Shown: piece after piece, positions 25,781 to 36,533 of the stretch
Position numbering within the stretch: position 1 is the stretch's first letter
Layout: each line of letters begins with the position of its first letter
Source: Saccoglossus kowalevskii
Lineage: Eukaryota > Hemichordata > Enteropneusta > Harrimaniidae
Assembly: GCF_000003605.2 (NCBI RefSeq)
Contig: NW_003120923.1
Location: 623,291 to 660,733, forward strand
DNA: 37,443 nucleotides
Direction: 5' to 3'
Position numbers and translations under genes: made by a program
The notes under the pieces: model-generated
What the model saw: only the letters and a program-made list of their open reading frames with translations
The model's database searches: none
What the model was told of the DNA's origin: nothing

Positions 25781-28700
25781 GTAAGCAAGTCAGCTTTTTT
25801 CACCATTCACATTTTGTTATCAAAACAAGTAGCAAATTAAAGAAAAACAAATAACAATCAACAAAATGATATGATAGTAATATTTTTGATGCAAAGAATG
25901 AGGAATTCAAAGAGATAAATGCCCCTTGCTGTCATCACCCAAATAAATAACAATACTTCACTCACAATTTAATTATTATTTTTTTTCAGGGGAAAACGAT
26001 CAAATAAGAAACATAAAAAATGGGAAGGCGATGGTAAGTTTTCAAAAGTAATTTTATACGATAGAACTTTGAGTTATAAACTTACATTTGTAGTTGTTTG
26101 ACCATGATTTTGTAATTGTTTTTTGTGTTTCATGATCATACTAAATGAGCTATAAATTGTTTTTCACTAAAATAAATTAAATTTAATTTATGACAAATAT
26201 ATTTAAAGTTGTGCAAATATTTATTTTTATTTTTTAAGGTATATTTATATATAATCCCAATGCATTTATCTAAGGCTGACGTCATTGTGGGATCGTTTAT
26301 TAATCACATGCATAAATCTGAAAAAAGTTAAAATGGCAAAGTGTAAGTGTAAAGACAGTGGAAATAACTATGATTACAAATATATCATTGTATGCTAATT
26401 TTATTAATGCATGGTGTTCTATTGCACGTGAACGTCTTGCGATACTGTGTAGCACTTCTGCTCATCAATGATTTTTACTTTAGAATTGTTTTTTCAATTG
26501 TGAAAATACACACATGAGCTTGCCAAAATAAACCATTGTAACCACAATCCGTGATTATCTGAACCAAAGCTCCGCACAGTCTACAATGAAATAATGTTTG
26601 GCAGTACGAGACATCAAGCTGTGTTTATTTTCCTTATCTCCTGTGTTACACCACACAATGGAAATCCAAACATTATTCATATAATGAATGTATTTATTTA
26701 AAGCACATTGCGATGTGATGTATACATGCAAGCTAAGAGAATTATTAGATTAATTTTTCCTTCCAGTTTATCAAATGACTTTATGAAATGAAATAAAACA
26801 AATCATATAGTTGTATGGTTTATTGCAGCAATTTCTAAATTTCTAGCTGGATTAGAAGAATTACTCAAGTGATGACACTTATATTTTCGACTGAAAGTTT
26901 ATTTGAAAATGATATGAATAGAAAAATAATATAATAATAATTATTAAATAACCATCATTGCCAACTGACACTCTCAGAGGTCATGCCTTATTACCATAAA
27001 ATTAGCATATATAAGTAATCATAGTAATCGTCTTTTTGACATCAAAGTACATGAAAGTATGTGATCAAACTGTGGTGCTGGTTGGTAAAAATTACATCAT
27101 GGGCTAGTATTATCTCTTCGGATCTTGGATAACACCTGTTACTCTTTTTTGACTCCTGTGTGCAAAGCACAAAAAAGGAGTCTTTGCAGTTAGTGTGTCT
27201 GTCTGTGTGTCTGTCTGTGTGTCTGTTCCACTGATATCTCAAGAACCATACATTAATTTTTGATGAAACTTGGTGCATAGATGCTGTGGGCCAATGTGCA
27301 GATTTGATTAGGTTTTGGTAAAAAGACACGCATATTAATTACATAATTTGCATGATAATTAGCTGATTTTTAGCTGTTCCATGATTGCTCCACTGATATC
27401 TAAAGAAACACTCATTGGATTTTGATGAAACTTGGCACATAGATGCTCTGAACTAATGCGCAGATTTGATTAAAAAGTGCTTATGATCACATTTCAATAA
27501 AACTTGGTACATAGATATCATAGGACACTGCACAGACCTGATAGTTTTTAGGGTAATATCAGTACATATTAATTACCTAATTTGCATAATTAATAAATTT
27601 TCAGCTTTTGATATTTCAAGTAGTAATCATCACATTTCAATGAAACTTGGTACATAGTTACTTAAAGACTGTGCAGAGACCTGATTAGTTTTGGGGTAAA
27701 TATTTGTGCATTTAATCACCTTATTAGCATAATTAGTTAATTTTCAGCTTTTCGCTTGATAACTCAAGTACTGATCATCATATTTCAATGATACTTGCTA
27801 CATAGATCCTCTAGGTTTATGCAGAGACCTGATTAGTTTTAGGGTAAATAATTGTGTATATTAATTACCTAATTTGCATAATTAGTTAATTTTTTGCCAT
27901 GAATGAATCTATAAAGAACTACTAATTGGATTTTATTGAAACTTTTATAGAGTATTCATCATCACATTTCAATGAACCTAGGACTATGCAGAGACCCAAA
28001 TAGTTTTTGGTAAATATTTATGCTTATTAATCACCTAATTAAAATAATTAATTAACACTGATATTTCAATTACTGATCATCACATTTGAATAAAATTTGG
28101 TACATAAATGCTCTAGAACAATAGATAGGCCCGAATAATTTTGGGTTGAAATTTGTTCATATTAATTCTCTAATAATAATTCATAGTTTTTTTGTTCTAA
28201 TCACATTTCAATGAAACTTGGTACATGGAAGGCCTTATTAGTTTTACACTCAAATCTGTTCATATCAGTTACCTGATTTACATAATTAGTTTTCAGCTAT
28301 TCCATCAATATCTCAAGTACAAGTAATTTTGAATTAATTTTTAATGTGTCTGTCAATACTCTCAGCACACGGGAGTTCTTTCTAAGCTTTCTTTGATTTA
28401 TTATTATCGTTATAGCTATATTAATCACTAAAGAAAGAAGTGTGAAATTATTGGACATGGAAGGCAAGGAGTAAGTATCATACTGTTACAGTTTGTTAAA
28501 ACGATTCTATTTTGAAGTGAAGGATTCATGCACTCCTGTCCTATTGTCTTATAATATGAGGTTATTATGAGGATACCTCAAAGTATGCACGAAGACAGTA
28601 CAGCAGGAGTATCGACTGACGTGCAGCGGAGGTCGTGGCGACGATACGAATGCATACTTTGTGATGTCCTCATAATAACCTTATTATTATACATCTTTTC

Positions 28701-31700
28701 CTTCCAAGGATACATCATGAGAATTCCGGAATCCAACAAGTCATTGTCAATGACACGTCCCCGTTCCGTTCATATTTGAGTGACATATACATTCAAAGCA
28801 GATCATGACCGAAATGCACCTGCATACATGTATGTACAACACATTGTACTAAATCTGAACAAAATCCATCCATGCATGACTGAGATCTGGTTCCGGAATT
28901 GTGAAAATACGTGATTTTAATGCATTTTCGGTCTTAAAATGGCCATCATTCAGCTATTGTTAAGCGGATCATGAAACAAATGCACATATCTATTTGTGAC
29001 ATGATGCACCATGTGTGTGTGAAGTTTGAACTTGATCAATCCAGACATGTCTTGGATACGGATCCAGAACTGAATTCTTTAAGAAAATGGCCGCCAGTCG
29101 GCCATTTCGAACTTGATCCGAAAAAAAAAATGACGTGCATCAAGGTTCTATTATGTTTAATGTAAGTACCAAATTTGAACGAAATCCGTCCATGCATAAC
29201 TGAGATCCGGGTTCGGAATGGTGAAAATGTGCGATTTCAATGCATTTTCGGCCTTAAAGCGGCCGCCATTTGGCTATCGTTAATGGGATCATGAAACAAA
29301 TGCACATACATATTTGTGACATGATGTACCTTGTGTGTGTGAAGTTTGAACTTGATCAATCCAGACATGTCTCGGATACGGATCCAGAACTGAATTCTTT
29401 AAAACAAAATGGCCGCCAGTCGGCCATTTCGAACTTGATCTGAAAAAAAAAATGACGTGCATCAAGGTCCTATTATGTTTAATGTATGTACCAAATTTGA
29501 ATGAAATCCGTCCATGCATAACTGAGATCTGGGTCCGGAATGGTGAAAATGTGCGATTTCAATGCATTTTCGGCCTTAAAGCGGCCGCCATTTGGCTATC
29601 GTTAATGGGATCATGAAACAAATGCACATACATATTTGTGACATGATGTACCTTGTGTGTGTGAAGTTTGAACTTGATCAATCCAGACATGTCTCGGATA
29701 CGGATCCAGAACTGAATTCTTTAAAACAAAATGGCCGCCAGTCGGCCATTTCGAACTTGATCCGAAAAAAAAAATGACGTGCATCAAGGTCCTATTATGT
29801 TTAATGTATGTACCAAATTTGAACGAAATCCGTCCATGCATAACTGAGATCCGGGTCCGGAATGGTGAAAATGTGCGATTTTGATGCATTTTCGGCCTTA
29901 AAGTGACCGCTATTCGGCTATCGTTAATCGGATCATGAAAAAAATGCATGTGCATATGTCCCATATAATGTGTGATGTATGAGTGAAGTTTGAACATAAT
30001 CGGTCCATGCATGTTCGAGATACAGGTGATCACGGACGGACGCACGGACGGACGCACACAGGGCAAAACATAAGTCCCCGTTTTCGGACTCCGTCCGAAC
30101 GGGGACTAAAAAGTTTAGAACAGAAGCAGTGAACTTATTTGTGTGCAGTCTGGTGGCAGCCATGTTTGTTTTTTATTAGAGGACGCATACATGCGTAATG
30201 ATTCCATTTTTGGAATTCGCATTTCTTAATATGATAGGATGAAAATCCACCGTAAAATACCACAAAATTACGGCACGCTGTAACTTATGGCGTTACAATG
30301 ATAGATGTATAATAATTTTATTTAATTGTACATATATACTACTGTAAACCAAATAATTTTCTCTGCTAGAAATTTTCAGGATTTTTTTGTATTTGTGAAG
30401 GCAAAAGCTTGTGAAACTCACTGACATTGTATGTTGTAGAATCCCAGAATTTTTTAAATTGCAAAATTGCACCATTTTAACTGACTCAAGAAATTTGCTA
30501 AAATTGTCTTTTCAAAATGAAAGCATTTTGCAGTATGTAAAGAGTGATCATCGTCACATGACTAATGTGCGAGATTTGTCTTGTTAAAAAGTGAAATATT
30601 TGCTGATGCATTCCAATCATTCCAGGAATTCATCTTGGTAATGTGTTATGTGTTGATCTGTAGAGACAATCAGCGTTGTTGTTTTTGTTAATATGGGACC
30701 TATATCTCACACACACACGCATCACACAATAACTATCATCCTTTAAAGCGGGAGGGTTGTAACTACCTGTGTACGCGCGGGAATTGGGTTCCAAGTGATG
30801 ATAACAACTAATGTAAAACGGAAAGGCTCATGGGTAGATTCTTGTTTGTAAACAATGGTATGCGCAGGGGACGACTCCCCTGCTTTAAATGTGCCTTGGA
30901 AGGATATTTGCAATAGAAGCACATTCTGTATGCCATCTGAACATCTGTTTGGCCATCTTATATAGAAGCTTACCAGTTTACTTGAATAACATAGCACTTC
31001 TCCATGGTATATGTCATTGGGCACTGACTTTGGACATCATACATGTAGCTTCTTTACAGTGAGTGTGATGAAAGCTAATCTATGTGGTATCACGTTGAGT
31101 ACAGCAGTGAGGACTAATTGTCACCATCAGTCGTCTTTTTGACATTCATCTTGGGCATCATCATCTTATAAATAATGCGTACAACAATTTTTATTCGTCC
31201 CAAGGATTGGTCGCAGTGCTGGATATAAATTATCAGACTTGGAAGATTTAAAAGAAGGACAGACGCTGAATGTTGGTGGTAAAGAAATTGAGGTAATTAT
31301 AAAGGCAGATTTACTTGACATGTTGCACTTACGGTTGATTCGGTGAATTGCATAATCTCCCTAATGTCTGATGTTACCTTGTGCAGTTACAGCGTTGATA
31401 CAGATAAAGTTATAGTCCTTGCAAATACAAGGCCAAAAAATAATGAAAATTGTAGAAAAAAACATGGTATCACCCCATGACTATAAATATATATTGGATA
31501 GCAAATGAAATTTTGATTGACTGCAAAACATGAATTCAAGTGGAACTGTTAAATTAAGCTAGATTTGTAAACATTAGAAACTCACTGAGTTGAAGTCTTT
31601 GTTTGTCTTCGTATATATATATATATATATATACATGTATAAATGTCTGAGGGATAAGAACTTCCAGTACTCTCAAAATGAAATGCGTTAAAAAATCAGG

Positions 31701-34700
31701 GCACTATTTTTATTTAGCTTGTTATGAAAGACCAGTAGCTATTCACACACTCCTTCTCCCTCTGGGTCTTCCATGTGAAATTCATTATCTAGTTTAATTA
31801 AAAACAAATTGCATTATACCTACTAACAATGGAAACTTAACTTCAGGTGATGAACTCAATCTCTGAGGAGGATTGGAGTACTGGTCAGTGCTTTTCAACC
31901 AGTGGTCAACAGAATGAAAGTATTGTGGATGCAAATAAACCACATTTTAGTAAACCTTTCAGAAATCCTCAACAAGGTGCAGACAGTATACAGGTGAGAA
32001 ACCAAGTAGTTACTGTAAATTGAATGAGCTGTGATGTTGTATGTAACTTCATTTTGAATCAAGTCATTATGTGGTAGTTTAACAATCAAATACTGTCGGA
32101 TGACTTTAAGAAAGCATTTGTGTCATTACACCGATACTTAATAAAAACTCAGCATGTTATTTAATTGAATTATTTAATTCAAACACCAATCCCAACTTTT
32201 GTCACCTTCCGTTGATGACATGTGACATTCTTACCAATTAACATGGTAATGTCATGTGTCTGCTTTTTGACCAATCAGCATAGTGATGACATGAGACTGC
32301 ATTTTGACCAATCAGCATAGTGATGACATGAGACTGCATTTTGACCAATCAACATAGTGATGTCATGTGACTGCATTCTGACCAATCAGCATCGCGATGA
32401 AATGTGACTGCATTCTGACCAATCAGCATAGTGCTGACATGTGACTGCATTCTGACCAATCAGCATAGTTATGACATGTGACTGCATTGTAACCAATCAA
32501 CATAATCATGACATGTGACTGCATTGTAACCAATCGGCATAGTCATGACATGTGACTGCATTCTGACCAATCGGCATAGTGATGACATGTGACTACATTC
32601 TGACCAATCAGCATAGTGATGACATGTGACTACTTTCTGACTAATCAGCATAGTGATGACATGTGACTGCATTGTAACCAATCAGCATAGTGATGACATT
32701 TGACTGCATTCTGACCAATCAGCATAGTGATGACATGTGGCTACATTCTGACCAATCAGCATAGTGATGACATGTGACTGCATTTTGACCAATCAGCATA
32801 GTGATGACATGTGAGTGCATTGTAACCAATCGGCATAGTGATATGTGACTGCATTCTGACCAATCAGCATAGTGATGACATGTGACTGCATTGTACCCAA
32901 TCAGCATAGTGATGATATGTGACTGCATTCTGACCAATCAGCATAGTGATGATATGTGACTGCATTCTGACCAATCAGCATAGTGATGACATGTGACTGC
33001 ATTCTGACTAATCAGCATAGTGATGAAATGTGACTACATTCTGACTAATCAGCATAGTGATGACATGTGACTGCATTGTAACCAATCAACATAATCATGA
33101 CATGTGACTGCATTGTAACCAATCGGCATAGTCATGACATGTGACTGCATTCTGACCAATCAGCATAGTGATGACATGTGAGTGCATTGTAACCAATCGG
33201 CATAGTCATGACATGTGACTGCATTGTAACCAATCGGCATAGTCATGACATGTGACTGCATTTTGACCAATCAGCATAGTGATGACATGTGACTACATTG
33301 TAACCAATCAGCATAGTAATGACATGTGACTGCATTCTGACTAATCAGCATAGTGATGAAATGTGACTACATTCTGACTAATCAGCATAGTGATGACATG
33401 TGACTGCATTGTAACCAATCAGCATAGTGATGACATTTGACTGCATTCTGACCAATCAGCATAGTGATGACATGTGACTACATTCTGACCAATCAGCATA
33501 GTGATGACATGTGACTGCATTCTGACCAATCAGCATAGTGATGACATGTGACTACATTCTGACCAATCGGCATAGTGATGACATGTGACTACATTCTGAC
33601 CAATCAGCATAGTGATGACATGTGACTACTTTCTGACTAATCAGCATAGTGATGACATGTGACTGCATTGTAACCAATCAGCATAGTGATGACATTTGAC
33701 TGCATTCTGACCAATCAGCATAGTGATGACATGTGGCTACATTCTGACCAATCAGCATAGTGATGACATGTGACTGCATTTTGACCAATCAGCATAGTGA
33801 TGACATGTGAGTGCATTGTAACCAATCGGCATAATCATGACATGTGACTGCATTGTAACCAATCGGCATAGTCATGACATGTGACTGCATTTTGACCAAT
33901 CAGCATAGTGATGACATGTGACTACATTGTAACCAATCAGCATAGTGATGACATGTGACTGCATTCTGACCAATCAGCATAGTGATGACATGTGACTGCA
34001 TTGTACCCAATCAGCATAGTGATGATATGTGACTGCATTCTGACCAATCAGCATAGTGATGACATGTGACTGCATTCTGACCAATCAGCATAGTGATGAC
34101 ATGTGACTGCATTGTACCCAATCAGCATAGTGATGATATGTGACTGCATTCTGACCAATCAGCATAGTGATGACATGTGACTGCATTGTACCCAATCAGC
34201 ATAGTGATGATATGTGACTGCATTCTGACCAATCAGCATAGTGATGATATGTGACTGCATTCTGACCAATCAGCATAGTGATGATATGTGACTGCATTCT
34301 GACCAATCAGCATAGTGATGACATGTGACTGCATTCTGACTAATCAGCATAGTGTTGATATGTGACTGCATTGTAACCAATCAGCATAGTGATGACATTT
34401 GACTGCATTCTGACCAATCAGCATAGTGATGACATGTGACTACATTCTGACCAATCAGCATAGTGATGACATGTGACTGCATTCTGACCAATCAGCATAG
34501 TGATGACATGTGACTACATTCTGACCAATCAGCATAGTGATGACATGTGACTACATTCTGACCAATCAGCATAGTGATGACATGTGACTACTTTCTGACT
34601 AATCAGCATAGTGATGACATGTGACTGCATTGTAACCAATCAGCATAGTGATGACATTTGACTGCATTCTGACCAATCAGCATAGTGATGACATGTGACT

Positions 34701-36391
34701 ACATTGTAGCCAATCAGCATAGTGATGACATGTGACTGCATTCTGACCAATCAGCATAGTGATGACATGTGACTGCATTGTACCCAATCAGCATAGTGAT
34801 GATATGTGACTGCATTCTGACCAATCAGCATAGTGATGACATGTGACTACATTCTGACCAATCAGCATAGTGATGACATGTGACTACATTCTGACCAATC
34901 AGCATAGTGATGACATGTGACTGCATTGTAACCAATCAGCATAGTGATGACATGTGACTGCATTCTGACCAATCAGCATAGTGATGACATGTGACTGCAT
35001 TCTGACCAATCAGCATAGTGATGACATGTGACTGCATTCTGACCAATCAGCATAGTGATGACATGTGACTACATTCTGACCAATCAGCATAGTGATGACA
35101 TGTGACTGCATTGTAACCAATCAGCATATTGATGATATATGACTGTATTCTGGCCAATCAGCATTTTGACCAGCCATTATGGTAATTTTAGCAATAAGGT
35201 ATGCGTTTATTACTAATAAGATTCTCGTTTGTCATCATTTTAACAGAAACCTAAACCTGTTACAGTAACCCCAAAGTTTGACCCTATGTCACCCGGTGCA
35301 TTGGTTATGCCAAGACCAAGTCCCACTCATCAGGTAAGAAAACGCTTGCTATTTTTTTTTTTTTTTCTATTAGTTCAGTGAGGATAGCAACACCCAGGGC
35401 TCAAAATTAGCAGTAGCCTAATGCGCTCAGGATTTAAACAAAAAGTAGTGGGAGATTTTTTTAAAATAGACTGGGCCATTTTATTTCCTTATTGTGAATA
35501 CACAAAGGGACTTTTAAAAGCACAATTCAGTCATATCATAATTCCTTCTCTTTGATCTTTGCACTTGTTTTCATTCTGGCTCAATTTCTATGATTTTCAT
35601 TCAAATCACATAAGTATCATTACCAATCTTTGTCTCCATCTCAGAAATTGATGTAATTTCATTGTTTCCTAGTATTGACAAGATGTTCATGTGTTTGCAT
35701 AAAAAATATCAGCCATTATCAAAATGTAATTTTTCTTTGAGATTGTACTTTAAATTGGTACTTAAAGTTGGGTTCGAGAATTCTTATGCTGTCAAAAAAT
35801 TGGCAAAAAATTGCAAACACTCCAAGAAATAATACAGTTGGGGGGATCCCCAGAGAGTTGCATGAGTCGCACATCCAGGATGAAACACCAAGCTACCATT
35901 TTCCTAAATTATTTCCCAAAATGGACTACTATAATTTTACATAAAAATCACAGTTTGTCTTTAAAGCTGCATGGGTGTGGGTGCATTTCAATAAATTCAG
36001 GTTTCACTAGTACCGGTAGTACCAGTTGTACATTTATATTTCTGCATTAGGACAACAATCTACACATGCTAAATATTTATACACATATTTACATTACCCA
36101 TGGGAATTTACAGTATGACAGATAATTTAGCAGTTTGAGCCCATCAAAACAAATCCAAGAGTTTTCATCAAGTTCATTTTTTACATAAAAAGACCAGACA
36201 TCCTAAATTGTTATTTCTTTTATTACTATCTCCTAGTGGCAATATAATCAGCACAATTTACCAATCATTGATGTCGTCGTCGACCCACATCTGTCTACAC
36301 ATCTCAGACCACATCAAAGAGCTGGCGTATTGTTTATGTATGAGTGCATTATGGGGATGAAGCCATCTATGGGACAAGGTGCTATATTGGC
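25266..36391 (+). CDS. RAD54B: RAD54B, SNF2-family recombination translocase, first seven coding exons (3' end outside window)
   Basis: Joined exons 25266-25780, 25990-26033, 28416-28470, 31205-31292, 31847-31993, 35247-35333 and 36237-36391 encode 363 residues plus two bases. The N-terminus MRRSAAPSQL is identical to that of human RAD54B. The conserved N-terminal block KYYNVMW...KKHKKWEGDA-ILI..GKEIGR.AGYK...EGQTL..GGKEIEVM follows the vertebrate protein, as do GALVMPRPS and the helicase-entry segment HLRPHQRAG-FMYECIMGM. Family knowledge: RAD54B is a dsDNA-dependent ATPase that remodels RAD51/DMC1 filaments and branched DNA in homologous recombination, in the nucleus. Human RAD54B is 910 residues, so about 60% is missing here, including the Walker A and DEAH boxes. 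Every junction is GT-AG and keeps frame. Confidence 0.95.
25990..26033 (+). CDS. RAD54B: RAD54B exon 2 (residues 172-186)
   Basis: A 44-base exon reading GKRSNKKHKKWEGD, after TTTTTTTTCAG. The K-K-x-K-x-W-x-G-D pattern resembles the small N-terminal domain also found in ZGRF1-type proteins (DUF2439); that link is from family knowledge and moderate. Donor is ATG before GTAAGT. Confidence 0.92.
26034..27150. other. RAD54B intron 2, proximal part
   Basis: AT-rich intron without recognisable elements. Confidence 0.6.
27151..28377. mobile_element. Element C: 1.2-kb inverted-repeat element with internal ~150-bp modules, in RAD54B intron 2
   Basis: The left end GACTCCTGTGTGC matches the complement of the right end GCACACGGGAGTT at 11 of 13 positions. 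The left end itself folds into a hairpin (27151-27182, GACTCCT ... AGGAGTC). Next comes a GTGTGTCTGTCT tract (about 27193-27228), then about eight diverged modules. Each has a (T)GATGAAACTTGGTACATAGAT-like phrase (near 27264, 27425, 27500, 27641, 27790, 27935, 28092 and 28212), a CAGACCTGATTAGTTTT phrase and a TTAATTACCTAATTTGCATAA phrase. There is no coding capacity. It is probably a non-autonomous DNA transposon of unknown family. Confidence 0.7.
28416..28470 (+). CDS. RAD54B: RAD54B exon 3 (residues 187-204)
   Basis: A 55-base exon reading (A)ILITKERSVKLLDMEGK. The acceptor TATCGTTATAG has a weak pyrimidine tract, and element C ends only 38 bases upstream. Donor is AAGGA before GTAAGT. Confidence 0.9.
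28559..28681. mobile_element. MITE family B, copy 1, in RAD54B intron 3
   Basis: A near-perfect hairpin. The left arm AGGTTATTATGAGGA, continuing to CAAAGTATGCA, is complementary to the right arm (28651-28681) with a few mismatches. Arms are about 31 bases around a GC-richer loop of about 60 bases. Shares TATTATGAG and CAAAGTATGCA with copy 2 (36408-36533). Confidence 0.8.
28757..30108. mobile_element. Element D: 1.35-kb hairpin-capped element with ~321-bp tandem repeats, in RAD54B intron 3
   Basis: Three full units and flanking partial units with a period of 320-322 bases. The word CATGCAT(A/G)ACTGAGAT recurs at 28871, 29191, 29513 and 29835. Each unit is itself two diverged halves of about 160 bases. 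The right end has a GGACGCAC-type short tandem tract (30033-30060) and a strong hairpin, AGTCCCCGTT ... AACGGGGACT (30073-30107). The left end GTCCCCGTTC at 28757 matches the complement of the right terminus, suggesting short terminal inverted repeats. Minus-strand frames (up to 151 codons, with VRPSVRPSV) are translations of the repeat. Confidence 0.75.
30073..30107. repeat. Terminal hairpin of element D
   Basis: Arms of 16 bases with one bulge around a 3-base loop. GTCCCCGTT pairs with AACGGGGAC and TCGGAC with GTCCGA. Confidence 0.9.
30743..30888. mobile_element. MITE family A, copy 2, in RAD54B intron 3
   Basis: TTAAAGCGGGAGGGTTGTAA at the left, CTCCCCTGCTTTAA at the right. The interior matches the copy at 17258-17431 (GGCTCATGGGTAGA, CTTGTTTGTAAACAATG). 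TTAA lies at both ends. It is shorter than copy 1 by about 28 bases. Confidence 0.85.
31205..31292 (+). CDS. RAD54B: RAD54B exon 4 (residues 205-234)
   Basis: Acceptor TTTTTATTCGTCCCAAG. The exon reads (E)IGRSAGYKLSDLEDL, then EGQTLNVGGKEIE. Phase-0 donor GAG before GTAATT. Confidence 0.93.
31610..31635. repeat. Short (TA)n tract
   Basis: About 12 AT dinucleotides in RAD54B intron 4. Confidence 0.85.
31847..31993 (+). CDS. RAD54B: RAD54B exon 5 (residues 235-283)
   Basis: Reads VMNSISEEDWSTGQCF, matching the vertebrate VMGVIS-DD-SSGRCF block, then a less conserved linker rich in Gln and Asn with FSKPFRNP. Phase 0 on both sides. The exon is followed by the intron that carries the CCAAT minisatellite. 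Confidence 0.92.
32211..35172. repeat. CCAAT minisatellite: about 80 tandem 37-bp units in RAD54B intron 5
   Basis: The unit is typified by ACCAATCAGCATAGTG followed by ATGACATGTGACTGCATTCTG, 37 bases. The CCAAT position of the first unit is 32234 and of the last 35154. That distance equals 79 periods minus 3 bases, and a 3-base deletion is visible near 32842. Unit classes differ before the CCAAT (TGACCAAT, GTAACCAAT, GTACCCAAT, TGACTAAT) and at CAG/CGG. Segments of about 1 kb recur: the rare CTACTTTCTGACTAAT variant is at 32630, 33626 and 34588. Most units carry CCAAT and CACATG (E-box) words. The array fills 90% of the intron. Confidence 0.97.
35247..35333 (+). CDS. RAD54B: RAD54B exon 6 (residues 284-312)
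   Basis: A 29-codon exon reading KPKPVTVTPKFDPMSPG, then ALVMPRPSPTHQ. The LVMPRP core is shared with the human protein. Phase 0 on both sides; it is intact and starts only about 75 bases after the minisatellite array. Confidence 0.93.
35334..36236. other. RAD54B intron 6
   Basis: Ordinary AT-rich intron. A 79-codon frame at 35811-36050 has no motif. Confidence 0.6.
36237..36391 (+). CDS. RAD54B: RAD54B exon 7 (residues 313-363), start of the SNF2 helicase core
   Basis: Reads WQYNQHNLPIIDVVVDPHL, then LRPHQRAGVLFMYECIMGM (from L335), the region just before motif I of SNF2 ATPases. It ends GAIL plus GC of a split Ala codon before GTAAGT. The Walker A exon expected next (with the DEMGLGKT-type loop) was searched for by eye in 36392-37443 and not found. 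Confidence 0.95.
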
Positions 36392-36407
36392 GTAAGTCTA
36401 CGGTTGA

Positions 36408-36533
36408 GTTTATTATGAGAATGCCGCAAAGTATGCATGATGGTAGTACAGTGATAATATTGATTCGCTTGCAGCTGCGATCATATCTTCCTGTACTGCC
36501 TGAGTCCATACTTTGCGGTATTTTCATTATAAC
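36408..36533. mobile_element. MITE family B, copy 2, in RAD54B intron 7
   Basis: The left arm GTTTATTATGAGAATGCCGC, continuing AAAGTATGCA, pairs with 36505-36533 with about five mismatches in 31. Its edge lies 16 bases downstream of the exon 7 splice site. The loop shares GTAGTACAG-like and TCGC(T)TGCAGC-like words with copy 1. Confidence 0.8.

Noticed and set aside
29611-30066. 151-codon minus-strand frame (VRPSVRPSV...)
   Set aside because: Reads through element D and its GGACG tract; internal peptide repeats mirror the DNA repeat.
28757-30108. Helitron call for element D
   Set aside because: The 3' hairpin followed by CTAA is suggestive, but the hairpin touches the end without the usual gap and the left end matches as an inverted repeat instead.
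32469-32937. Minus-strand frames with repeated QSHVITML/HHYADWSEC peptides
   Set aside because: They are translations of the 37-base CCAAT minisatellite and lie wholly within a RAD54B intron.
32211-35172. CRISPR array
   Set aside because: A 37-base period resembles a CRISPR repeat length, but units abut without unique spacers and the DNA is animal nuclear.
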